DNA of 64,000 bases from Amorphophallus konjac (Eukaryota > Streptophyta > Magnoliopsida > Alismatales > Araceae): positions 288,224,200 through 288,288,199 of the forward strand of contig CM040125.1 of assembly GCA_022559845.1 (NCBI GenBank). Direction: 5' to 3'. The translations under genes were made by a program, and so were the position numbers. The notes under the pieces are model-generated. The model was not told the DNA's origin, searched no databases, and saw nothing but the letters and a program-made list of their open reading frames with translations. Positions within the stretch are counted from its first letter, which is position 1, and every line of letters starts with the position of its first letter. Below are positions 21,415-33,082 of this stretch, one piece after another.

Positions 21415-24082
21415 GGATGCAGTTCGTATGGCTTCAAAGCAAATAAAAAGGAGGACTTCGATGCAGCTTAGGACCTCTGAATGGCTGATCTTCACCCCAC
21501 GAACAGCAACAACTCCAAAAGAATGAGCTTGGAAGGAGGATCCCGCGATAGCCTCAAGAGGAAGAAAAGGGGGTGAACGCCGCCGCTCGCCGGAGGAAGC
21601 CCTTGGAAGAGATGGCGATGAAGGGACCGCAGAGGGCGCCGTGATGGCTTCAAGTGGAAGAGGGAGGTGGTGTGAACAGAGAGGAACGGGGGGTGGAGGA
21701 AGAAATGTCGACTGCGGAGTTGGGAGTCACGGACGATCGCCCGTGGGAGGTCGCGGAAGAAGGTTAGGGCTAGAGAAATGGGTGGTGAATGGGTTTTAGA
21801 GGTGGAGAAAAGGTTTTAGGTTCAATGGGGTTCGACCAAAGGATAGCCAAGCCAATTGGGGTTCGAGCCAACCATGAAGGTGGCGTGAGAAGCGAGCTCG
21901 ACGGACCGGTTTACAAATCAGGTTCTGATTCCAAAGTGTCGACACATTTTGGAGACGATTCTGTCTCGCAAGAAACAGATGGACACACGATAAGAGTGTC
22001 GACCTTAGGGGTCGACACTTCTTCTGCATTTTGAAAAAATAGAAGATATGAAGTGAATTGAGGTCCTATTGGCCCAAACATGATTTTCACTGAGTGATAA
22101 GCACAAATTGAGCAATATGTGGGTAGTTCAACAGAGAGAAGTTGATTTAGGACACGGGAACTCAAATACCCACGCTAGGATGATCAACTCAATTAAAACA
22201 TGCAAGCTTCCATTTCTAATTTCTATTACAACTCATTGAGATTGAAATAATGCAAGGAATAGCACCAGATGCGAGTTAAGCACATTCCATCCTCAAGAAT
22301 ATCATTGAAGCCAAGATTGCTTACCTTATCTCCTTGATTTTGAGCACTTCAATGAATTCAGGATTGAAGCATGTTAGAGTCATCAATTGCAGTATGTTAA
22401 CTCTGTGCATCAGAAATCATGGTCAGTGAAATATGATACAAGGTCCAAGTAATGCACACAATGTGAGAAAGTGAGTCAATGCACAAGGCTATTTAGTCAA
22501 GGTTTATATACCCATTCAGCCATCACAATTTATAGCTGGTCACATGAGAGCAATTCTGACCAACTCTGTTCAACACTAAACCATACATGGTTTTATTTTC
22601 AGTAAAATTTATTTTTTGAAATTATTCAAGATGAATTGCATGCTTCAATTAAGGGGGTTTAACAATTAAGTTCTCATTGTGCATTCTAATCACGTAGGCA
22701 AACAATCAAGCATACTTTAGGTATAAAATCATGCATGAAGGTCCCTTAGGGACAGGTATAAGAGGAATGCAATGGATCTGAGCAATTATGACCATGAACC
22801 ATATTAACATGGTTGTGCTTACAGGTAGACGTACTGCATAACCATTGAGAATCGACTAATTTAGAAAATACATTCATACAATCGAACTCAAGTTTAATAT
22901 GTAAACAATGAGGAGTGACTACCGGAGAATATGGATTATCAAGAGTTCTAAAGAACACTAATAAGAATCTCTTCTCCCTACATTTCCATACAAAGTGCCC
23001 GGCTTTTAGAGCTTCGCACAGTCCCAATTTTTAATTATTTTAAAACAACATGACTAACCTTTTTGACGCGAGGCATGCCCTTTGTCTCAGGGGCAATTCC
23101 CGGTTACTCGGTGTCGTCACTTGCAACAATGTGGATAAAATATTTTTCAAAGCGAGTTTCCTCCATTGTTTCAAGGGAGATTCCCGATTGACTCAATGTC
23201 AAATCACACTTATTCAACTTTTTGCTGGGACTGACAGCTTTTTTCTCACGAGTCACTTGATTTTCATGTAGGGATTTGAGGATACTCAAGAGTGTTGAAT
23301 GGAATTACTGAGATCCTTATTGAGTGAAGTCAAATAACTCAAAGTCCATATTGACAGAGTGATTGAACAGATAGTAGTAGATAAATTAGCCTATTCAATG
23401 TTTAGTCTCCCCCTAAGTGTATGCACGGTTGAAAACAAAAAGACCTTGTTAACATGTGTCATATGTCATTCATGCCTGAATCAATGCAAATTTATTTAAC
23501 AAGATTGTTCAATCGTAGGAGAGTTCAAAAAGAACTGGGTGTATATTATATACATTCAGGCAAGTCAAAATGATGTATACAAGCAATTTGATTGCCGGTA
23601 CGTGGCGGAGTACGTAGGTCCGAAGACCACACTCACGCATGATAAAAGCTTCTAGTTGGACTTAATCTACCTTTCCACTTACACTATTTTATATACCGGT
23701 TAATCATGGCATTCATGCACACGGATATGAAATGTATGCGAGTCAGTGCAATAGGGTGACATATGATTAACATTTTATTTGTATTCACAAGTATGCAAAA
23801 AGATGTGTGTGTGCTCTATGTGTAAAATTCAACTTTTATTCACAAAAAGAGACCAGTAGCTAGTAAAGGACTTTGTGAACAACTGCAAAATTATGTTATT
23901 CACACAGGAAAACATGAGTGAAAGTAGATAAACTCTATGAACAGTAACAAAAGGTTGTTATTCACATGCGAAAGTAAAAGTGGAATGCATTACCACGTTG
24001 GCTCATCAGTTTCTTGCCTTGGAGGAGTTTTATTCTATTGACAGCTTCTTCCATCACAAGGCATTCCTTCAAGACAAAATCT
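21415..24082 (-). other. Non-coding spacer between gag and ORF2 of element A
   Basis: There is no supported gene and no trace of protease, integrase, reverse transcriptase or RNase H on either strand. The part at 21540-21790 is GC-rich and resembles a gene 5' untranslated region. It holds an LTR-type hairpin at 21995-22019. Words TTCCCGGTTACTCGGTG (near 23096) resemble TCCCTGGTTACTCAGTG in element D (near 54446), so part of the spacer may be shared between the two families. Confidence 0.6.
21995..22019 (-). promoter_or_regulatory. LTR-type GTCGAC hairpin upstream of A ORF2
   Basis: AGTGTCGACC and GGTCGACACT arms of 10 bp flank a 5-nt loop, the same unit as in the A LTR array. A half site AGTGTCGACAC lies near 21937. 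The hairpin is about 580 bp upstream of the ORF2 start and outside the LTRs. It could be part of a separate ORF2 promoter. Confidence 0.6.
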
Positions 24083-25846
24083 TCACTTTGATGTTTTGGG
24101 GACCCAAGCCATCTTGGGCCCCTGGGGGTTAGGTGCACCACGATTTGTAGCTCTCCACAATTTCCTTGCATTCATATCATCAAGGTGCAACAAAGAGCAA
24201 GCATCCATTAGGTGTCCTACATAACCACAATAATGACAATGCACACGTTGTTTCAGTTTCTTTGGTTGAGCATAACCATTGGACTTTTGTGTATGCCTGG
24301 GGACTCTATGATTTTGATTGTGAAATTTTGGTTTCACATTTAACGACCAACAATTTTTCATAGCGTGGCCCATTCTTCCACAATGAAGGCATTTGACTTT
24401 CCTTTTCTCATCAACATGAAATCTATTGGTATGCATCTTAGAGGCATTCAAGTCATCCTCTTTCATCACACTACAATCATGCATTAAATGTCTAAGCTCA
24501 CCACAATAGTGACATGAAGCATTGTTTTATTTTGGAGCTTGGGTTTTCACATCAATTTTTTTTGCATGCATAATGGGCTTCTGTTTGACAGATGAAGAGG
24601 TATTCGGTGTACTTGAGGAACTAGAAGCATGCACAAACGAAGTTTTTGTTTTCAGATTAAATGCTTCCTTTTTACTAGGATTGTATCCTAGACCTTCCCT
24701 TTGAAAGTTCACCTTAGTTCCCAAGAGTTTATTTAGATTCTCCTCACCACTCACAAACTTGCCCAAAGATTTGTTCAGGTCAACAATTTCACTTTGAAGT
24801 GAAGCAATTAGAAGTTCACAGGACAAGATTTCATTTTCATAGGAAGTGACCTTTTCATTTAGAGTCGCATTTATAGTTTTGTAAGATTCTATTTCCTGTT
24901 CTAGAATACTTACATTCTCACTCTCTTGAGCGACCATGGACTTGTCTTTTTCAAATGACAAGAGTCTTTCAACCATGGTCGTATTTAATTGCTTTATATC
25001 TTCAAGTTCAGATTTCAACAGATCATTTTCTATTTCAGATGTCTCAAGGTACTTCAATTTTCCCTCTAGCAAAGAGATTTGAATAAGTAAAATATCATTG
25101 TCCCCTTCTAGTTTTTCATTTTTATCCAGAAGGGACTTGACATCTATTTCAGTATCAAGAAGTTTATCAAAGAGTTTATCATCATCTGATAAAGAATCTA
25201 ACTTGCTTTTTAAACTCTCTTCAGTTTTCTTGAGCAGAGAAACTTTGCATGTTAGAAGTTCATTTTCTTTTTCCAGTTCTTCAATCGTTGAAATCTGATC
25301 AATGCATTTCACACAAGGGGAATTATCATGGATTATTTCATTAAACTTTTTCTCCAGGGCTTTGTTTTCATGCTTCACCTTTTGGTATTTTTCTGACAAT
25401 TCTTCATAGGTATCTACTAAATCTTCAAAAGACAATTCATCTTCATCTGATTTAGAGCTTACCTCCTCAGCACTTTCATCACAGGTTTGATAGATATCAT
25501 CAGCCATTAATCCCTTTAGTCCTTGCTTCTCTTGAGCTTGCATCAATTTGTCCATAAGTTCTTTAGCGGTTCTGCAAGAGGAGACAAACGTGAACCTGTT
25601 AGCATTGACAGAATTTTTCATCAACCTTAGAATTGTAGCATTTTCATGACTCTTTAGTCTATCTCGGTTGGACCACTTGGTCTCATCCTGAGGCAACTTA
25701 TGAGGACCATCATTAACTAATTTCCACAAATTTGGATCAATTAAATTTATGGTTCTACACATTCTTCCCAGCCATGAGTTAAAGTCATCACCATTATAAA
25801 CAGGTAAAGAAGTCACAGAAGCAATATCTGAAGAAGCATTCATCAT
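24083..25846 (-). pseudogene. Sirevirus-like gag of element A
   Basis: One minus-strand frame of about 588 codons has a single internal TAA at 24527-24529. Residues 1-110 look like the copia gag N-terminal domain (VYNGDDFNSWLGRM, NLWKLVNDGP, CRTAKELMDKLMQAQE). About 250 residues of acidic coiled coil follow. Next come LLGTKVNFQREGLGYNP and three CCHC knuckles (CHYCGELRHLMHDC just after the stop, CLHCGRMGHAMKNC, CHYCGYVGHLMDAC). The frame ends GPKMAWVPKTSK. That last motif normally precedes the protease in Sirevirus gag-pol, but here the frame closes. Gag coats and packages element RNA. The stop is one transition from a Gln codon. Confidence 0.85.
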
Positions 25847-25902
25847 TCAAAACTACACTAGGATCCCTCTGAAGATCGTTTGATCTACTATAACAGAGCC
25901 GG

Positions 25903-25914
25903 GCTCTGATACCA
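25903..25914 (-). other. Primer-binding site of element A (tRNA-iMet)
   Basis: The minus strand reads TGGTATCAGAGC, two bases inside the 5' LTR that starts at 25917. Confidence 0.92.
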
Positions 25915-25916
25915 AT

Positions 25917-27580
25917 TGTTGGGTCCCATAGTGTAGTGGCACGGATCTAGAGGGGGGTGAATAGATCCCTCTCTAAAAATTATAGCCAATTAAAAAGACT
26001 TGAAGGCTTCTCAATCAAACCTCACCGAACATGCAAGTGACAAGATCACACACGGTGAGATGGCAATTTGAACTAGCAGTATATGTTGACAAATTTAGCA
26101 TCAATGTGCAAGATAATCAATAACTCATCATGTGAATGGTGGTAGAAGATAGGGAACAAGCATACAACCAATCACACATGCACAAGGATTTTTTAGGTGG
26201 TTCGGGACCACGACGGGTACCCTACGTCCACCCCTCACCACCTCGATAAGGCTTCACTAAAACGCTACACGAGGTAGCACACGGGGACGAGTCCCAATAC
26301 ACCACACGTTGCACGATGGCAGCAAAACACACACACGAGCACAAGGCTCAACATGCTGCAGAGCAGCACAGACACGAGGGTGAACCCTCAACACGGTGCT
26401 CAGCACCACACACACACACCATGACGGGGACGCACCCCAACAATGATTACACACTAGGAGACCCCGCTCCGAACACACACACAATATTCTTCGGTTTAAA
26501 AGATGAACTCAGATATACATTTGTAACCTCAATGGACATAAACAAGCATGAATAACTCTAAACTGTAATGAATATAGAGTTGAGGAAACTCCTGAGCATC
26601 AAAGATGAAGCTGGGTTCCTTGATGACTTCCGGGGATGGACAGATTGGAGAAGATGCCTTCACGAAGCTCCTTTGGTTCAGATCAGAAGAAAGGACGTAG
26701 ATGCTTCAATCCCCTTTTCTTTGGTGACTTCATGGCGCATCAAGTCCATGGGTGATGGAGAGATGGTTCAGTCGTCGTTCTTCAACCCAATGGCTTCTGG
26801 AAGGTGGTGGACGAACGTCTTCAACCTTGAATCGATCTCAGCATAATGTGGGAAGAAGCTTCAACACGTTCTAGCTGCTCTTCCTGCAAAACCCCAATCG
26901 TATATGCATTAGATGCTCCTACATTCTTAAATGGAAACCCTATCTCATATGATATATATATATAACACCAGGGAAATGAGGGCCACGTGGAGGATAATAT
27001 CCCCCAAGGACCAATCACGATTGGGCACAAAAAGAGGGGATCGAGCTAGGGCTCCGGCCGCCGCGTGAACCGGCATATTTTTCAGTCGCTGGAAAGTGTC
27101 GACCCCTAAGGTCGACACTCGCATACGGGCTAAACAGAACAAAGGCCGAAACAGCACCCATCGAAGAAAGTGTCGATCCATGGGGTCGACACTTTCTGCA
27201 TGTGACAAAGAGATAAGCCACGGCAGAAAGACCTGGAATAAGTGTCGACCTTGTGGGTCGACACTTATGTCCTGGATTCTGAAAAACAAGCCCAGACAGA
27301 ACCGAGCGATAAAAAGGTCGACCCCATGGGTCGACTTTTTATCTCCAGCTTCGAAGACATAAGAGGGCCGGCTGAAAACAACATCCCCTAGACAAAGTGT
27401 AGACCCATGGGGTCGACACTTTTCCTGACATAACAAGCTATGAGAAAACACACGATGGGGAAACTCTGAAATCATGAGACATCAAGGATAACTACATGAT
27501 GGGAGGAATTATGTGACTCTACCCCAATTATCACCGATAAACCAAGTAGAAATAGATATGGAGTTACCTTGGGGTCTATT
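25917..27580 (-). repeat. Right (5') LTR of element A, first part
   Basis: This is a near-identical copy of 17402-19060. It starts TGTTGGGTCCCA and is interrupted by element B after ...GGGGTCTATT. The left LTR shows the uninterrupted site GGGGTCTGTTCATCC. Confidence 0.93.
27095..27421 (-). promoter_or_regulatory. Array of five GTCGAC hairpins in A right LTR
   Basis: The five-unit array of 18582-18908 is repeated at the same spacing. In the last unit one arm has changed to AGTGTAGACC. All other arms still pair. Confidence 0.85.
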
Positions 27581-30500
27581 TGTGACGACCCGGATCGCGG
27601 ATACCGGATATACCCGATAGAACTACCGAGTAGACCCGATACCACTTGGAACCCGCGAGGCCTCCCAAGAGCGGTAAAGCTCCGAAGGGATAAAAGGCAT
27701 GTGTAGAGTACATTGAAGCCACAGAGATATAACAGTAAGCAATTAAATTTCATTAGACCGGTTTGCTAAAGTAGCAGAAATAAAATTACTTTTTAATTAA
27801 CAATTTTAATTTAACAATTATACCAGAGTCCAGTCCAAAGGAAAGACAAGCAGTACAGTCAATAGAGAGGAAGGACGTACACTGAGGTCTGGGGAAGCTC
27901 GACGCAGGTACCGCTGGCAGCTGCAGACACACCACACCAGGCACCGCGGAAGCAGAACGACGCCACCCACCTGAAAAGCAGGGGTGAGCCTCGTGTCACT
28001 GGCCCAGTAGGGGTCACGCGGATCCCCACTGACAAACAACGCAGTAACACGGAACAACAGCTAAAACATCAGTAGTAGTAAAGCAGGAAAACTACCACTA
28101 GAAAGCTGTAAAAGAAAACTGGAACGGAAGGAGTAGAAACAGCTCCAAGAAAAGGGAAAAGCCGTACCGAACAAGCGCGGCCGCCGGACTAACCTCGGCT
28201 CCCCAAACTACACCAGGCAGCAACAGGAAGGCGAACTCTGATCTGACAAGGTCAGGAGTCACCGATCTATCGGGCCTACAAAGATGGGCAAAAAGCCTAG
28301 GAAGAACCTAGACAGACACCGACGCTCTAAAGCATACATGACTCGATTGCCATGCACGCTCTTCTAGACATGACCACACACACACGACTAGAACGTCGTG
28401 CACACGACACAACACTGACCACGGGCAAGACCACGAGAGGGCTAACCCGGAAAGGTCACGACGTGCGAGAAACACGAGTCACGTGTCACGTGACGGAACC
28501 ACCTCCTCACTATAAGAACAGCCAGCTGTGTCCACTGACGTCTTATGCTGCGCCTACAAGTGTCTCCTCTGCGCTGTCGCCCGAAACACGATAGAGACTA
28601 AGACACGCTCAGAACTAGAGCAGGAACTATAGTAGCGAGTGACTAGACAGGGTAACGCCCGTCGGCGTCAGTCCAACGCCCCTGACCACGTGTGCACACA
28701 CCAACTCTTGCTGGAGAGCCAGGCCTCTAGTTAGTTTTCCCCACCCAGCAGGACGCCACTGTACAGCGGGGGCCCACTGAAACTAGCTTACAAATCGTAT
28801 ATCGGGAACTGCCTTCGCCACCAACTCCCAGGTGGGTCGACACGTCGTAACGTGTCGTAAGGCTACGACTAGTGGAGGCTCACTAGACACAGGGACTCTA
28901 AAACAAGAGTGCTGTAGTACAGACAGGCAAGGAAGTACTGTCACATGTACTACGAAGCACCAAGGCAGCAAGACAACTGCCAACAGACTCAGGAGAAGGC
29001 GACTAGACCTACTAACACAACGATCCTTGAGTCTCACAACTCGGAGTCAAGATCGTTGTACAACGGCAGAGACACGCCGCCAATCAGTCTAATCCTAAGC
29101 CAGAGGAAACAACCATAGAAAATGACACACGGAGACGTGAGGGATCAACGAGACCCTCAGTACACTTGGACATGCAAACCGAGGTAAGATGATACCTCGA
29201 GGCACCCAGAACCATGTCTCGAATTGGACAGAACCGCCGAGACACACAAGGTCACCTGTCAACCACTGGGTCACCCCTGGTTGACCAGAACTGGACAACG
29301 ACGATTCAACAGTAGAAAAGAGAATCCTACTCCAAGCAAGAAAACTCATGGCTACCTCATAACATAGTCTTAGCCCTCATAGGACGTCACGAGACATCCA
29401 CAAGACAACAAGCAGACCACAAGGTTAAGCCAAGACATACGAAAATCAAAACGACGAAGAACAACCCTCTGGGCATAAACGACTCTTTATCCAGCCGCCA
29501 GGCGAACCAAGCAGCCAAGGAAGTAGCCGCAACGCACACAGAGACAAGAATACCGGTAGTCGTGGGTAGAGCCACGAGACGACTGTAGCGATCAAGGATA
29601 TGACCACTAGGATCAGTCAACTCTAGCTGACCTGCCCGACAAACCACCCAGCGGTCTATAGAAGACACGCGACACGGACTAGCTAACCGTCCTGTGACAC
29701 ACACACAGATAGACTGATACAGATCAGGCCATCACGGCCAGAAGATACAACCACGGACTCAACTCACTGGGCGGTCACAAAGGGGCCGCTCAATGAGCTG
29801 AACGGTCCGGACATGGCCGCTCAATCGAACAGAACGGTTTAAACGGAACCGCTCAACGGGACAGACCTCAAGGTACTAAAAGACTGGACGGCTAGGGCTG
29901 GACCGCCCCAAGACATAGAGCGGTTAAGGGAAAGCCGCTCAAGCCAACCGACCTACTACAGTACTCGGTCAGACGACGGTCAGAACGGTCTAGGGACAGA
30001 CCGCTCAACGGACAGGACGGCTAAGGGAGAACCGCCCCATGAACCGCCTTAAAATGTTGACCCAAGGTCAACAGTGCTAAGCGGTCAAGACCTGGCCGCT
30101 CAACACCACATGAAAAACAGAACGACTGGGAACCAGTCGCTCAAGTGGACTGGGCGGCTCACACCTGGCAGCGCCATCCACTGGGCGGTCTGTCGCGCGA
30201 CTGCGCAAACGCCCACCGACTCACTCTAAACAGTCCAAAACCAGCCGCCCTAAGCCCAACGCGGTTAATGTTAAACTGCGTAGGCGTCACGGCGAGCAAA
30301 CCATAGGATCGGCCCGATCGTGGCCTTTCCACGCCCCGTTCGTTCCGAAATGAAGGAGATACATCCATAACGATGATATACAACACTTAGACTCCAACGG
30401 GAGTCGAATCGGCCAAGAAACAGCGAGAAACAGACGATTTCTTCAAATCGACCCAAATGGAATCATCGGACTTCCCGGGCTCCTAACGGTCCCGAATGAC

Positions 30501-31032
30501 CGCCAATCGACACGAAATCAGTGACCATAGAACGCGGACGTTCCAGGGAGTCCATTGACACTAACTGATCTAAAAACCGTCGCCGTTTTTCGGCGAACCC
30601 TGCGAACTCCAAAAACCACGGTTTTACCTAAACGAGCCCAAACTCGCCCGTTCTAGCACCGAACAATGTGAAACTGTAGGGAAAACGTGCTGGAGAAGTA
30701 GGTGATCCGTCTCCCTACCTCCACCGAAGAAACCGTGCGCGGAAGCGACTAATCCATGCCGAAAATGCCAAAACACGAACCGCGCTGATCTGGGAATCCA
30801 CCGAGGGATCGCGCCATGCCACGCTCAAACCGTCGCTCCATCCCGCATCCCGATCACTCCATCGCGTCCCCGCCTCGGCCAGCTCTCCACGGTCGCGCGC
30901 CCCGCGTCGAATGGTCCTGAGACGAGAGAGAATAAGAGAGAGAAAGAGATGAGAGAAATGAGGGAGGAGAGAGGGTGAAGAAGAAATAAATAAAGACCTA
31001 ATAAGAATCCAATAAGGATCCAGGACATTACA
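27581..31032 (-). repeat. Left (3') LTR of element B
   Basis: The LTR is 3452 bp and nearly identical to 33083-36535. It contains a dyad array at 29769-30215. Many short open frames occur, but they are repeated in the other LTR and have no recognisable product. Confidence 0.93.
29769..30215 (-). promoter_or_regulatory. Array of about ten GCGGTC/GACCGC dyads in B left LTR
   Basis: Units of about 23 bp of the form (A/G)(A/G)CGG(T/C)(C/T)-N9-GNCCGC(T/C)C follow each other at 35-60 bp spacing. Examples are GCGGTCAC..GGCCGCTC (29771), AACGGTCTAGGG..AGACCGCTC (near 29980) and AGCGGTCAAGACCTGGCCGCTC (near 30078). Arms vary between units, but the two arms of a unit usually still pair. Confidence 0.75.
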
Positions 31033-31049
31033 TCCTCCCCTCCTTTAAG
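31033..31049 (-). other. Polypurine tract of element B
   Basis: The minus strand reads CTTAAAGGAGGGGAGGA, directly followed by the LTR start TGTAATGTCC. Confidence 0.85.
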
Positions 31050-33068
31050 AAATTTCGTCCTCGAAATTTAAGGACTAGCAAAGGAGAAGCAGGGAAGAAC
31101 AACCCCACGACACAACTTGAAACGACATGAATCTCGAGAGAACATAATTCAGAGGAACATAGTCAGACCATAATCACCGGCACACGCTCTGGATCGAGCA
31201 CGGCACCTAAGTGAACACAAGTCCAACACTTCCGAAACAGGGCAACGTTGCTTACGTCTCGTAGGGAAGGAGACACGACACATGCCACGAAAACAGATAT
31301 CGGGAAAATGAAACGACAGACACGGCGAGTATCAGCTTAAACAAGGAGACAGTCCTCTCGGCTGACAGCTCAACAATAACATTGGCTCCAGTGCCAAAGG
31401 CAACAGGGAACACCTGGCACACAGGACGCCAACGACAGCATTGGACCACAAGCACAATCAAGTCAGCCCTCATTCAGACATTATATCTGATCGAGTCGCA
31501 TGCTAACTCTACTAGGAAAAGAGAGTATAGCAAAGCTAACTAACAAGACCTGGTCCACATAGTGCCAAAATAGACAGACAAAATCATAGAGAAACAGTGC
31601 TAAAACGACAACAACGGCAACAACAACACTTGCAGGATCCCGACTCCGTACTGAACACAGAACCACGGAACACAACCGCAAACTGGGTCACATCAAGGTA
31701 CAACGACAGCTAAACACACGACTACAAGGAACTAGTCATGCATCGAGCAGATCACCAAGAACAGACCCACAACAACAAGAAAAACAATCTCGGGGAACGC
31801 ATCTCAAGGACCACGAGCACGCCTCGAGAAGACAATACCCAAGAAAAGAGAATACGGAGCAGAGGGTACTCAATCAGTAGGAATGTTGACAGATTCCCCA
31901 ATGCTCACAAATGCCAATGCCAACACCAGAATGATTCCAGCAATAGCACGGCAACAGGCAACATCAAGGCACAGGAAGCCAAGATGAAGTTATATCGAGA
32001 AGAACGAAATTCTCGGCTGTCCAGAATCTCACAACAACGATTCTCGACCTATGGGTGACCAGCCCACACGCTTCCGCTACGCACTCAAACAACGCACACA
32101 GGCAATAGGGAATATCTCGATATCCGCATCTCAGCACACACACGGCGCCATCGCAACTCATAAAAATCGCAACATAACACGCCACGAGTACTGATCCTGC
32201 GAGCAACTGATCACAAATAGCATAAGTGCAAACAAAGGAGAGTACGAGCTTCAGCACAAGGCACAAAGAAAATGCTAGTCTCAGCTTACCTATACGTCCT
32301 GAAACAATAAATGAACCTTCACAACACATCGGCCGCTAGACACGGCACGACAAATACGGTGCACAACGGCTCTCAACACAAGGATTAGGTCCGAAACCAA
32401 GCAACCGTAAGACAAGGAGCAGATCCGGCTCAGATTAAACAAAGTCCACCCTTAAGTAGACGCGGGAAAAAGGCATCCCCAAGACAGCAATTCCAAAGCT
32501 TACCTCAAAAAGACTCCACCAGACGGGATGAGAAGCATCAAGCTCAACTAACAGTAGCTCACCAGGAAGGGAAATCCTAAGTTTGCCCGAGCATCTTCTC
32601 AAACAAGGAATCTAATCGACCACTTCAACCGAAGCGAAACACATCAGGAGCTGAACATACTTAAGCTGGGATGACCAAAATAACGTAAGAACGTGTACGG
32701 CCATCACACCAACTCAAAAAGTCACCAGCCACCTGAACAAATCACGGAAAAGATCTCGAACAATATACCGCAGATTCAAGCCTATCAGCGAACTCTGCCA
32801 AGTACAGTATGATCGAGATGAACACCACGACGAAAAAGGTGCATCCCGTCACATTCTGACGAGAGCAAAACCATCTCATCCAATGCTAATACAGCACGCA
32901 CAAGACGACACATAGAAAATGAAGCGACAAAGAATCGCAAACCCAAGCCAGCGAAAGACTGTACTGGACTTTCAGGACTCTGGATACTGTATATCTCGGA
33001 TTCCCATGTACTTCACACAACAACACTCTGATAGCTCAGAAAATAACTCCGAACATCTCAGAACACTG
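31050..33068 (-). other. Internal region of element B without coding capacity
   Basis: About 2 kb of A-rich sequence contains only short, unrecognised open frames on both strands (the longest about 120 codons). I see no gag, CCHC, protease, reverse transcriptase or integrase motif. Confidence 0.7.
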
Positions 33069-33080
33069 CTCTGATACCAC
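33069..33080 (-). other. Primer-binding site of element B (tRNA-iMet)
   Basis: The minus strand reads TGGTATCAGAGC, two bases inside the right LTR start at 33083. Confidence 0.92.
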
Positions 33081-33082
33081 CT

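Noticed and set aside
20494..21495. Use of the upstream ATG at 21495 as the start of A ORF2
   Set aside because: The extra 27 residues have no counterpart in D ORF2, and MAPKK at 21414 begins a typical basic N-terminus, so 21414 was preferred.
27818..28057. Repeated small open frames (for example about 79 codons) in B LTRs at 27818-28057 and 33319-33558
   Set aside because: They are identical because the LTRs are identical. No domain and no conserved context.
31738..32329. Short open frames in the internal region of B (106 and 121 codons)
   Set aside because: They lie on opposite strands in overlapping positions, have no recognisable motif and no clear coding bias.
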